This document shows, piece after piece, positions 37,734-48,854 of a DNA stretch of 64,000 nucleotides. The position numbers and the translations under genes were made by a program. This DNA comes from Cryptomeria japonica. Lineage: Eukaryota; Streptophyta; Pinopsida; Cupressales; Cupressaceae. The stretch covers positions 629,773,240 through 629,837,239 of the forward strand of contig NC_081415.1 of the NCBI RefSeq assembly GCF_030272615.1, given 5' to 3'. The notes beneath the pieces are model-generated. The model did not search any database. It had not been told where the DNA came from and saw nothing but the letters and a program-made list of their open reading frames with translations. Position 1 is the first letter of the stretch, and every line of letters begins with the position of its first letter.

Positions 37734-38168
37734 AGGATTTTTAAAAGCATCATGATCACCATTTTTTTTGAGACCATCAACTGTTAAACCACCTCTATCA
37801 TTCATGTCTTGAACAATGTTTTTGAGCCTCATGAAATCATTTGTGTGATGTCCTTTGTTTCGATGAAAATCACAGAAATGTGAGTCATTCCACCAAGGTG
37901 GTTTGATCTGGGTTTTGAAATTGTTTATGGCTGGCAATGTGATAATCTTGTTTACCAGGAGTTCACGAAATGCCGATTCTATGAATTGCTCCAATGGTGT
38001 GTAGATGGGTCTATTTGGGAAATTGTTGGTGTTACCCCTTTGACTTGGATTAGTTCCTTGATTAGTGTTGTTGCCTTGGGTATTGTTATTGGTTTGGGTA
38101 TTATTGTTGGTGTTTGCAATTGAAGGTCCCTAATTGGTATTTTACAGATAAGTGTTAGTGCCTTGGTT
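37722..38168 (-). pseudogene. Gypsy gag, C-terminal part
   Basis: The frame 37722-37994 carries HFCDFHRNKGHHTNDF, which corresponds to the zinc-binding stretch of Tat-type gag (C-x2-H type; the last cysteine is phenylalanine here). The gag is cut at 38173 by E1 and continues at 44650. A repetitive Asn/Thr-rich stretch (38040-38130) lies next to the insertion. Confidence 0.75.
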
Positions 38169-38173
38169 AACAC
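38169..38173. repeat. Target site duplication AACAC (left, E1)
   Basis: Identical to 44645-44649. Confidence 0.9.
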
Positions 38174-38949
38174 TGTTAGGAATCCCACAGATACTGAGAG
38201 GGGGGGGGGTGAATCAATATCTAACCGATGAATAGAATTTCTTGAATTAAAACATGCAGAGCATATTATAACAATGTACCGGTATGCAAGAAATAATGCA
38301 ATAAATAGAATTAAGAGCATCCACATGAAAAGTACACCATAACACAAGGATTTAACGAGGAAGCCCGGTGTGGGAAAAACTTGGTGGGATTTGTGACCCA
38401 CAATATTCACTCACTGGCCAATAAGAGAATATTACTTACAATAGGGGCTTGCACATGCAGGAAGGCCAACTGCCTAGAGCTCACTGCTCAATGGGAAGTC
38501 TCACTGACTTATAATGAGGATTATACAAATCCAATATCTTGTACTACTTTACAATAGCATCTATAATGCCTGATCTAGTATCGGTTGCTGCTCTGCTTTT
38601 ATATAAACCCTTAGCCTATATTTTGCATAATAGGTCTGCCTAACATTTTTCCTTATCGCTTACTCCCTCATTCCAAAATGTCTACAATGATCTCTTTTAT
38701 ATATAAGAGTCATTTTACAATATGCCAAGTCGGTTTACAAAATAATAAACAAAATATAATATAACAAAATCCTGTCGGCCTCTGTGCTGGTATACTTCTT
38801 TTTTTTATGCCGGTGTAGAGTGTGATCTACTGATGCCAGTATAATGCCTTTGCCGGTGCCATAGGATTGCAAGGTTGCCATCAATGACAAAGCCTTCAAT
38901 CACATACAATGTCTCATTGGAGTGTGCCCCTTTGGCATTGATGGCAACA
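38174..38949 (-). repeat. 3' LTR of E1
   Basis: It matches 43859-44644 closely up to 38927 (..attggagtgtgc). From there it reads ccctttggcattgatggcaaca, while the 5' LTR reads atatgccaaca. The outer limit is therefore uncertain by about 20 bases, or up to 110 if the tract at 39062 is the true purine tract. Confidence 0.8.
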
Positions 38950-39057
38950 CTCATGAGAAATTTTAAAAATGTATCCAAAAATGTGAAGTCAAAAAATGTT
39001 ACCAAAAATGTGTGTGCTCCCGCTAAGCATATGATTCCTATGAAATTTTCTCATCCC

Positions 39058-39072
39058 ACTACTCCCCCTTTG
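39058..39072 (-). promoter_or_regulatory. Polypurine tract candidate of E1
   Basis: On the minus strand GCCAAAGGGGGAGTAG matches the copia tract GCCAAAGGGGGAGAT. A second shorter tract (AAAGGGG) lies at 38927-38933. Confidence 0.55.
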
Positions 39073-39117
39073 GCATCAATGACAAAGGTTATCAAGATGT
39101 CAGTAGAGTTTGTAGTT

Positions 39118-42100
39118 TCAACCTTGTAACTGGGTGGTTACAATTTGAAAAATATCTCCCAAAATCAAGTTTATACTATCCATAAACTTCTTGCTATCCT
39201 TTATTGCTGTCTCTGTTCTCTTCACTGCACCGGTGAGATGCTACAAATGCTCTGCCGATGTTTTCTATCTCTATATTAGTGCCTCAAATACTTCCTTCCG
39301 TAGTGATGCTAGATAGTCCAATATTGGACTTAGTTTTAATCTCAAACGTTTTGCCTTATTCACTATTCTTTCTCTCTCTCTTCCTAATTTAAGCAATTCT
39401 TCTTCAAAATTTGTTATCTTCTCTTCAAAAACTGATAGTGTATCAGGTGAGTTGACAAAATTATCTGCAAGTTTATTGATCTCATCCTGTACCTTTCTCA
39501 TATTTTTGTCGATATCTACAGTCAAAAAGTTTGTTTTACAGGTGTCTTTGTACAGAGTTTTGTACTCTTTCAATAAATTACACAATTTCGGTAGAAGTGT
39601 GTCAAAATCTCTATTACACTTCTTTATTTGCTCATCAAAGAATTTCTGTTTTTCAATTTCTACTTTATCCTTCAATGACTCTTCCTTTATTTTCTCAATG
39701 TTTTCTGTGATATATTTACACAGTGTATCAAGTTATCCTAAAGAATCTTTATTGTCTATATTATAGTTAGGAGAAATTACCTTCAAAATTGATATGGTAT
39801 CATCAATTGCTTTGTAAGCTTGTGAGTTGCAGTCTGTTATCTTTTTTATGGAATCTAATAGTACCTCAGTCACATTAGTTGATTTGTAGCCTGATAATGA
39901 ACCAACATTCTGAGTACCGGTGGAAATAACCAAGCTTGTATTGACCTTTGGTAGGTCTGTTTGTGTCTGCATTTCTTTAAGCAATGGTTTTTCTATTTCT
40001 CCAGTTGTTGGTGGCGTTGTTTCCTTATGTTCCTATTCCTGTTGTTGTTGTTCCTATTCTGGTGCCTTTTGCTCTGTTTGTTGCATTGACTTAGTCTGAG
40101 TCTCTACCTTTTGCTCTTTGTCTTCTGTCAGTTTCTCCTGTGTGTTTTCAGTTTGCTCAGCTACCGGAGGCTCACTAGCCATGTCAGTCTTATCAGTTGT
40201 ATCTTTGTCTACCACAATGTTGATCTTTTGAGTATCAACATCCACAGTATATAAGACTTCAGGATTAGGATTACCATCCTCTACATCCATACTCTCAACT
40301 GTCGGTTGATCTTCTGTAGTTATTGTTTTTACCAGTGGAGTAATCAAAGGAGGTGTGGGTAAGTTGTCTCTAACCTTGATACTAGGTGGTCCACCAACTT
40401 TACCTTTACCCTTGTCTCTATCTTTCTGATAAACTTTTATGGGTTTGGGACTCATGTATTCTTCTTGTTTTTCTTTTTCAACTAGGAATATATCCCATCC
40501 ATTTTCTGTCTCCTTAGTCACCTCATTAACTCTTCCAACCATTAAAGCAATGTACTGGTGTGCAGTAGAAAATACTGACCGATTGGCTTGAGCAATTAGG
40601 TCATCAATTTCTTTGGGTGAGTTTACTGGATATATAGAAAGTAGCTTTTCAATCTTTATTTTCTTGTCCAGTTCTACTACTGCTTGTCTTCTTGCTTCCA
40701 GTCTATTAAATAGTTCATCTGGAATTTCATTTACTACTTCCATCAAAAACTTCTTATACATATCCATATGCAATATAACACTATTTTCAACTTGTTCTTT
40801 TTCATCAGCTCTTAAAGTGTCATATATTTTCTCTATATTTTTCAATTTATCTTCCTCTGTAATTTCATTTAGTAGTATATCTTACCAGAGATCTCACTGC
40901 TTGTTGTTTTTGTCTTGTCCTCCTAGGTGAGGGTGTGGTTGCCGGCGAGGGATCTCTTTTCCTTACAACTCTTTTGAAAGTTGTAGGCATGTCACTCCTC
41001 GAAGAAGTACCTACCAGTGATAGGTGAGTTTCAGGTTGTGGAGCTGCTAACTCATCCTCTATTATACTGGTTGTCTTTAACACATCTTCTTTGATGGCCT
41101 TTTCTTGTCTGGAACCTTTCCTTACAACTACCTCAAACTTTTTCACTCTTTTCTTTGATTGTATTTGGCTTTCAATAGTTTCTGCACTACCAAATATTTC
41201 TTCCTTAGGTTCTCTGGGGGCTTCTAGAAGTGCTTTAGCATATGTTTCAATTATATGATCATCTGTTTCATAGCCCATCTCAGTTACCCAAACTGTCCTA
41301 GGGATGACTGCTTCCATCCAGATTTCATCCTTCTTGATTACAAAGCATATTTCATCTTTGTATTTGTCGACAATCTTTTGTGATAACCTGATTCTTTTCT
41401 TCATTTTGGCTTTTAATGCTTGAAAGAAGTCATGAATATTATTTTCCTTGTTTTCTCCCATGTTATTGAATAGTTCAGTTAACTGTTTGCCTACCGGTAT
41501 ATCATATCCAAGTTCTTTGTAGCCTATATTGGAAACCTGTTTGGTTATGTGTAGCATCAGACATACTAACAGATTTCCAAACCTGAAAGTTCCTTTCTTG
41601 TCCTTTTCAATCTTTCCAAGGTTGTCAATTAATTCATCTTTTAACCACTCACATATATCAATCTTTGCATTGTCTGTGACCATATCATAAGCACTCTTAA
41701 TGCATAAACTTGAAACTAAATTGAGTCTATTTGCATGAGTAGCTTTATACCCTAATATCATGCTGATAAATCTCACATTAATGTCTATTACATCATTAAC
41801 TCTTAGGGACCTTTTGTCGAATGTTGCACCAGTTAGGTTTGTAACTAGGTCATTGGATACTTTCTTGGTTTTATCTGGCCTTTTACCGGTGGTCGGTAAC
41901 CCTAAGACAACTTTCACAGCTTCCTTTGTGATTTTGTGGACCGCATCTAACCAGAAAAATTCACCATGTACCCTTCTTAAGACTATCCTAATCACATCCT
42001 TGGGGAATTCAGGGATGCTAAGGATCTCTATAAATCCTAAGGTTTCAATGATCTTGTGTTCATCTTTTACATTCCTGGTTTTATCACATATCATAGTCTT

Positions 42101-42325
42101 AAACATAGTCTTAATTTCTTCATCTCCTAGTTCCTCAATGTTGCAGTGGATGTACATTCTGGGGATTTTAGCATAAACAACTCCCTTGGGAATTTGAGAA
42201 AAAGCACCTCAGGTATCATTTTTCTTAGCTACCTTAGGAACTAACTGAAATATGGGCCTAGGTCTTTTTATCACTTCGACAATAGTAGGGTTTGCTATAT
42301 ATTCAATTGTAGAGGTGGATGCCAT
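39118..42325 (-). pseudogene. E1 ORF2: unrecognised long protein, about 1,070 codons
   Basis: The first ATG is at 42325 (MASTSTIEYIANPT) and the last stop at 39118. A TGA near 42210 follows 38 codons, then 430 codons are open to 40865. The frame shifts near 40881 and continues open to 40054, with further parts at 39733-39984 and 39271-39675. The N-terminal third is globular (FWLDAVHKITKEAV, VVLGLPTTGKRP, HANRLNLVSSLCI) and is conserved in E3, so selection or shared descent is visible there. Next comes a basic stretch (SPRRTRQKQQAVRS) that could be a nuclear localisation signal. A P/E/Q-rich linker and a C-terminal coiled coil (about 39270-39670) follow. No catalytic motif is seen. Weak analogy to other plant transposon-encoded N-terminal domains exists, but I assign no function. 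Confidence 0.75.
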
Positions 42326-42629
42326 GATAAAATACCTTTTACTACCTTTAGGATGGATGATTGCTTGGAGTGTTCTTGCTTCTTGCTTGAAATGCCTTAG
42401 CTCAGAATCTTCATGCTCTTTGCAGGTTTGGAATCTTGGTGAAATGAAATGGATCCAAAAACCTCAATTTTATAGTGTCTTTTCGCCATCTACCACATTA
42501 AATGCATGTCGGTTAAGTGTTCACTTAACATTGTTTGCCGATAAGAAGTAATTCCCAACTTCTTATCTCTAACCGAGGGAATAATAGCATATGTGTCATT
42601 AGATTGCCAAACCCTCAAGGAAACTTTCT

Positions 42630-43787
42630 TTAGTTAGATGAAGAACTTCCTGCTGGTGGAGCATTGCTCTGTCTTGCCGGTGAAGCATCACTCTGTCCTG
42701 CCGGTGGAGTATTGACTGGTTCTACCGGTGGAGGAGTATTCCCAATATTTAGATCAACTTTACTAATCCATTGTTTTGAGAATTCTTGCTTAACCTCTTC
42801 AACTTTTTCTTTACCTTTCAAGCTAGAACTTTTATTGTCTACTGGTGTTCCTTTACTTCTACAGAATTTAGCAATATGCCCAATCTTGTTACATGCATAA
42901 CAAGTTACATTATTCTTCTAAATAGCTTTCCCATAACCTATGCCGGTTTGTGTTCTGCATTGATTAGATAAATGTCCAAATCTTCCACAAACATAACATC
43001 TCACATTCATTCAGCAGTTTTTAGAGTTGTGACCAACTTTGTTGCATTTAGAACATTGACCAGTGGGTGTGTTGATATTCTAATGATTTCTAGATCTACA
43101 TTCATTTGCTCTATGACCATACTTATTATAGTTAAATCATTTTCCATTGAATTTATAAGCATTAGGCTATCTTACCGGTTTGCTATGATCCTAAGTATTT
43201 GCAGTACCAGAGCTTTCACCAACTTCAAAGCCAATTCTAGAAGTGTCACCTTTAGGTTTTTGATTCTTTAGCAGGGTGCCAAGTTCCTTTGAGCTTTTCT
43301 TGAATTTTTCTTTGTGTTGATTTGCAGTTTCTAGTTCTCTTTCTAAGACTTCTTTTTGTCTCATCAATTCATTTGAGTCATTCTGAGTATGCATCAGATC
43401 TATCTTCAACATGTCATTTTCATAGCTAAGTCTTGTGTTCTCATTTGCTGCATCACTTAGTCTTTTGGTCAATTCTTCTTCATTCTTCTTCCTATCCTCA
43501 ATCTCTTTACAAAATCTCATAGTCATATCCTGCATCTCATTCTTTGTTGTCATGTTTTCTTGTTTCAACTTGCTTATCATATCATTAAGTGATTCCTTTT
43601 AATCATTCTCATTTTGCAATTTTTCACAAAGTTCTCTTCTCTTATTTCTTGCAACAATAAAATTTTCTTGAAGTGCCTGAATGATATCTTGAGCTGCCCT
43701 TAAATCATCTTCTAGTTCAATATTTTTCAATTTCTCTGCATCATAGTCTGAAAGAGCTCCTTCAAGTTGCTTCATCAGATTTTCCAT
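42630..43787 (-). pseudogene. E1 ORF1: gag-like coiled-coil protein with four zinc knuckles
   Basis: The frame starts at ATG 43787 (MENLMKQLEGAL) and keeps one phase over 386 codons to the stop at 42630, broken by several stops. Residues 1-200 are almost entirely coiled coil. Then come four CCHC knuckles: a degenerate first one (NYNKYGHRANEC), CSKCNKVGHNSKNC, CYVCGRFGHLSNQC and CYACNKIGHIAKFC. The C-terminus is Pro/Ala/Ser-rich (PPAGQSDASPARQSNAPPAG). This would bind RNA and assemble particles, as gag does. Four knuckles and the long coiled coil differ from the one-knuckle copia gag at 23300-24191. Confidence 0.85.
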
Positions 43788-43844
43788 CTTTACCAGTGTC
43801 AAGATCTTCCTCAAGCTATTAGGCTTCTGAAAATAGAGGACCAA

Positions 43845-43856
43845 GCTCTGATACCA
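43845..43856 (-). promoter_or_regulatory. Primer binding site of E1
   Basis: On the minus strand TGGTATCAGAGC, the initiator-methionine tRNA type site, starts two bases after the 5' LTR end. Confidence 0.92.
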
Positions 43857-43858
43857 AT

Positions 43859-44644
43859 TGTTAGGGATCCCACAGATACTGAGAGGGGGTGGTGAATCAG
43901 TATCTAACCGGTGAATAGAATTTCTTGAATTAAAACATGTAGAACATATTATAACAGTGTACCGGTATGTAAGAAATAATGCAATAAATAGAATTAAGAG
44001 CATCCACATGAAAAGTACACCATAACATAAGGATTTAACGAGGAAACCCAGTGTGGGAAAAACCTTGGTGGGATTTGTGACCCACAATATTCACTCACTA
44101 GCCAATTAGAGAATATTACTTACAATAGGGGCCTACACATGCAGGAAGGCCAGCTGCCTAGAGCTCACTAGTCAATGGGAAGTCTCACTAACTTACAATG
44201 AGGATTATACAAATCCCATATCTTGTACTACTTTACAATAGCATCTATAATGCCTAATCCAGTACCGGTTGCTGCTCTGCTTCTTATATAAACCCTTAGC
44301 CTATATTTCACATAATAGGTCTGCCTAACATTTTTCCTTATCGCTTACTCCCTCATTCCAAAATGTCTACAATGATCTCTTTTATATATAAGAGTCATTT
44401 TACAATATGCCAAGTCAACTTACAAAATAATAAACAAAATATAATATAACAAAATCCTATCGGCCTTTGTGCCGGTATACTTCTTTTCTTTGTGTTGGTG
44501 TCGGTGTCTTGAGTGCCGGTGTAGAGTGTGATCTGCTGATGCCGGTATAATGCCTTTGTCGGTGCCATAGGATTGCAAGGTTGCCATCAATGACAAAACC
44601 TTCAATCACATACAATGTCTCATTGGAGTGTGCATATGCCAACA
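43859..44644 (-). repeat. 5' LTR of E1
   Basis: The 786-bp LTR starts TGTTGGCATA and ends CCCTAACA on the minus strand. A TATATATAAAAG box lies at about 44376-44387. Near its end is the motif CTGATTCACC followed by a C run and CTCAGTATC, shared with E3 and, in variant form, with the copia LTR. Confidence 0.9.
44376..44387 (-). promoter_or_regulatory. TATA box in the E1 5' LTR
   Basis: On the minus strand TTATATATAAAAG lies in the middle of the LTR where the U3 core promoter is expected. The 3' LTR has the same box near 38695. Confidence 0.5.
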
Positions 44645-44649
44645 AACAC
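44645..44649. repeat. Target site duplication AACAC (right, E1)
   Basis: Identical to 38169-38173. Confidence 0.9.
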
Positions 44650-46305
44650 CCTTTTGATTCTTGTTAGCTCGCAGATTACCTGATAAAGCCAATACTGGTT
44701 GTTTGGACTTCATATCATTAGCATCAGTTCCTCCCTCATTAACAACATTTTTGTTTCTGGTCCAGAACCTGGATTTGTCTAAAATGTTGATGTTGTTTTG
44801 GTTGTTAAAGTGAGTGTTGGATGAATTAGTTCCTTCTTTAAAGAACTTCAATGTCCCTTTTTTGATGCATTCTTCCTCTACTTAGATTCCATTTTCGATC
44901 AACTTGGCAAAAGATGGTATGTATTGGAGCTTGAGTAGATAACTCATCTCACTATTTATATTGTCGATAAAGATATTCGTCTTTTCCTTTTTAGGCACAT
45001 CTTGAGGATATCTCAAGACCATACATCTCCAATGTTGAAGAAATACCATGAATATTTCATTGTTTTTCTATTTGGTATTACATACATCCAACATGGTGAT
45101 CGCGTGTTGAATATTATAGGAGTATTGTGTGATAAATTTATTTACCAACTCATCAAAGGATTTGATGGGAGGTATAAGTTTGGACAACCACTCCATTGTT
45201 TTCCCTCCCAAACTTCTTGGGAATAGCCTCATCAAATAAGTATCATCGTGAGAAAAATCAAGGCTTATGGTACAAAATTCCCGAACATGATCACAGGGAT
45301 CACTCTTACCATCATATTTATCATATTTGGGTTATCTCAATTCGAGGGAAAAGGTATCATGTTTAATCTCCTGTCAAAGGGGTAAGGACAAATTTCATCC
45401 AAGGAGTATCGTATAGTGGTCCCTTGTTGCATGTATTGCATTTGTCTTTGAAACATTTGGATTTGTTGTGTAAGAGCGACCATAGGTGCATTCGTTCGCC
45501 AAGGGAAAGGTTCTTCCCTTTCATTATCCCTAGTTCGAGCATGGTTGTTTTTAGGTATGTTATGTTATTCAGGTATGTTTTGTTCAGGTATGTTTTTAGG
45601 GTCACGTGTTTCCTCTTCTCTTTGTTGTTCTTGATAAGCATAATTTTGAGACCTTGTCCTAAATATTTCAGTATCAAAGTCTTTAGGAATCCTAACTCCT
45701 TTACTTGTTAACATGAGCATATATATTTCTTTGTCAACTTCTATTAGTCTCTCCATAAGCTTTTGGAATGAGGGGTTTTCTTGACATTCTTGGAGAAGTT
45801 CCTTAGTGATCTCTATTTCTCCCAGATCAGTATAATCAAAAGGGTTTGATAATCTTCGACCCATACTTGATTCTGGTTGCGGTTCGCTTTGCTTGTTGCG
45901 TTGAGACAAAGTGATAGTAGGCATCTAGTAGAAGTTTTCTATGAAAAAAGGGACAAACGATTCTTCTAATTGTTCAGGAATTGGTGGTTTGGGTCAAGCT
46001 ACATTATAAGTGATGTAAACTTGTGGGAAGAAAGCAGGGTTGATTATTCCTCCTCGATTTAGATGTTGACTGAATACCACTTTTTGAATGTAAGCTCTGC
46101 TTCTCAAGGGCTCTTTGTCAAACTCATTTGATTTCCCTTGAAGATATAATCGCATATGGCACAAGAATGCACGATGTGATTTAAAAAGTTGGCGATTTAT
46201 ATAGAGAAATTTATTCCATTTGGCAAGTGTTTTAGAACTAGGTTGTCTTTTCTTCAACTCATTTTTGTAATGAATACTTGTTCTTCTCAAAATATGAGTG
46301 ATCAT
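44650..46305 (-). pseudogene. Gypsy gag, N-terminal and central part
   Basis: Reading begins with ATG at 46305 (MITHILRRTSIHYKNEL), open for 103 codons. After stops, the same frame continues at 45924 (MPTITLSQRNKQSEP) through FDTEIFRTRSQNYAY. The central capsid-like region (YSLDEICPYPFDR, near 45400) is partly in another frame. The last part (44606-44851) leads into E1. The gag would form the particle. The first 103 codons may be the true N-terminus or a separate upstream ORF, as known in some Tat/Ogre elements. Confidence 0.72.
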
Positions 46306-46739
46306 ACACGATTCGATGTTTGGATTGAGATACTTTGTTTGAAAAAATTAAGCTTAATTTATCAAGTGGAAGTTTAGATGCGCCCCCACAACGAAGTGTG
46401 TCAAATGATATGGATAAGAGTCTCCCGATATGGAAACTCGATTTGACAACTTAAGGTTTAAACTCAGTATGTTGTTTGTTTGATAGAATCCATTTAGGCA
46501 AACCTTTTGATCAATGTGATGGTACTACCTGATTTTATTTGGATAAAGTTTTATCTCTAGCTAGTATTTGATTTGACAATTTTGCTCTAAGGATGCTTGC
46601 TTGATTTTTGGAATATTTGCTCTCATGATTTGGTTCAAATTTTGATTGGTGAGTTCGACAAAAGGTCCAAAAGGGTATCTAGGACTGATGATAAAATTTT
46701 CCAAAATTGCTTGGTTTACTCTCTATTTTTCTGTGTTTT

Positions 46740-47065
46740 AACGATGCACTAAAACAGAGACCGGATGCGCTACGGTATGATCTAGATGCGCTACCCAAAG
46801 TTCCCTATGCGCTAAGTTGCCTATGTTATGCACTAAATCAAAGTTTTGAAATTTGTTTTGACTGGGATGATTATGTGTTGATATGTCCTGAATAAGCGCT
46901 AAGGTTTAGACTAGAAGCGCTAAATTTTGCCCCCAATGCGCTAGGCTAATGCTCTAACTGAAATGTTTACCAGGAAGACAACTGTTATGTGCTAGCCTAA
47001 TCGATAAAAGCACTAAGATTTGGTTGATACACACTAGAGAATGTTTCATATGCGCTAAACTACCT
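46740..47065 (-). repeat. Array of TTAGCGCAT motifs, gag-proximal
   Basis: About twelve variants of ATGCGCTAA occur on the plus strand, which read TTAGCGCAT in the element direction. Spacing is irregular. Confidence 0.75.
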
Positions 47066-48529
47066 TGATTGCTTTGTTTCTAATTTTTTTTTGGAAATTT
47101 CAACATTTGTTTGATTTTGATGAATGATTTTCTAAAAATATAAATTGAAAAAACAACATGAAAGAGACAACCAATTTTGCCTATGCTAAACAGATAGTGT
47201 ATGTTCTGTGGGGATGTGTTCACATCCCCAATGTTTTCATAGGTTTGGATACAAAGAAGACAAATCAGACAAACTCTTTATTCAAGGGTCATCAACAATA
47301 CCATAGCCCACTAGTCTTGATACTCTGTTAGGTCAAACAACCATGTCACCCCCTAGGGGGTGCCCATTTTTTTGCCTTTTGCTAGAAATTAACCCAAACT
47401 AAATCGCTTCATAATTGAGTATTTATCTTGGGAGATATATGGTGAGTAATCTTGGGGGCGAATTCTTCCCCACCCTTGCACTATGATATTGAAGATGTTT
47501 GGATACTGACTTGGTTCAAGGTTTCTATTGCTAAGATTCGTAATTAGGCATCTTGTTCGGTCTTCAGTGATTAACTCCCTTGGAGGGCTTCCCAACCTTT
47601 AGAACAAAGACTTTATGTATCATAAAGATACTGGGGAAGGCTAATCACTGAGAAAAACCACTAAAGGGACTTTCGTCAACCTCCACTTTTGATTATAGTG
47701 GGTTGGAACACTTGGCGATAAAGTCATTTCCCACTTAGGTCGTTCCCCTCTCACCAACCATTTAAATGGCACTCTAAGAGCAACTTGGGATGGCATGGCT
47801 GCTAAAGGAATTAAGTACTTGAAATGAATAAAGCATAAGAGTGGTTTGGTTTTTTGATCACCCAGCTAAGGGGAGAGCATATACCTTCCACTTTCGAGGC
47901 AAAGCAAACAAGATTCTCTTTATCCCTCAAGGTAATGATTTTTTAACTTCTACTTGGAGATTTTGCTCCAAAAAACATGGTGTTCTTTTTAAATCCTCAT
48001 AGCAAAGTGTGTATAAATTCTTTGAATCAAACCTGGTCAACAAAATGTAAATTTGATAGGGGAAAATTTTCCCTCTTTGCTTTGCCCAAAATTTAAAAAT
48101 GAGGTTCTTTTACTTTTGTAAAGTAAAGTGGATCCTTTTAAACACCAAAGGATGGCGAGGTTCATTTTAAATTCTTGCAAGAAAGTAAATTTTGCCTTGT
48201 TCTTTTTTATAGCCCAAAAATTGAAGTGTGTTCTTCCTAAGAAAGCAAAAAAAAATGACTGTTGTTGTTCTTTTTAAGTAACACCAAATGAAAATGAGGT
48301 TGTTCTTTTTACTAACAAGAGAATGAAATATTTTTAATAACTAACTTATAAAAAGTTAGAAACAAAAATAATCAAATGCTTAAAAAAAATTGAACTCCTC
48401 CAACCTGCAAAAATAGAGATTAGTAACCTGCAGCCAAATATCAGTTAGTGAAAGATTTAGATCTTAACGTGAGCTTATACAAGCCTAATGTTTTGTCTCA
48501 GTTACAAACTATGTTTTTCTATATGTTAC

Positions 48530-48785
48530 AACTATGTGCTACACTACAGAACCTGTGTGCTAATAAGTAGGCTTGATGTGCTAAGTTGTTGCTTGGATGC
48601 GCTAAACTGATGTTTCAATGCACTGAGGTTTATTAGTTACTAGAGGAAGTGTTTTGCACTAGTCTGACTACTGGATGCACTAAGGTTTTGGTTTGATGTG
48701 CTAAACAGTAGGCAAGATAAGCTGACAAATGACCCAGATGCGCTAAAAGAAGGTACCAACGTGCTAACTCAGCTTTTCTGCGTAC
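48530..48785 (-). repeat. Array of TTAGCGCAT motifs, LTR-proximal
   Basis: About eleven variants such as gatgcgctaaa, gatgtgctaaa and aacgtgctaac lie directly after the primer site in the element direction. Confidence 0.75.
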
Positions 48786-48832
48786 CTACAATATTAGTTT
48801 TGCATTAAAAATGATGTTATTTATGGGGTATT

Positions 48833-48850
48833 GCCCCACAGTGGGCGCCA
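48833..48850 (-). promoter_or_regulatory. Primer binding site of the gypsy element
   Basis: On the minus strand TGGCGCCCACTGTGGGGC begins four bases after the LTR end. This is the form usual in plant Tat and related gypsy elements. Confidence 0.9.
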
Positions 48851-48854
48851 AAAA

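Larger units (their letters stand above)
38174..44644 (-). mobile_element. E1: non-autonomous LTR element with two ORFs, 6471 bp
   Basis: LTRs of about 0.78 kb flank 4.9 kb. A perfect copia-type primer site follows the 5' LTR and AACAC duplications flank the element. ORF1 is gag-like and ORF2 is a long protein I do not recognise. I find no protease, integrase, reverse transcriptase or RNase H motif in the internal region on either strand. The family resembles TR-GAG type elements, which keep only gag, but it has an extra large ORF. E3 at 60831 is a second member in the opposite orientation. Confidence 0.88.
46306..48832 (-). other. Gypsy 5' leader, about 2.5 kb, non-coding
   Basis: The stretch lies between the primer site and gag. 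It contains no open frame of note. Two arrays of ATGCGCTAA-like motifs (46740-47065 and 48530-48785) frame a middle part with runs like ttgttctttt repeated at about 48090-48310. Long leaders are usual in Tat elements. Confidence 0.7.

Noticed and set aside
38174-44644. E1 as a normal copia or gypsy element
   Set aside because: No D-S-G protease, HHCC integrase or YVDD box could be found on either strand of the interior.
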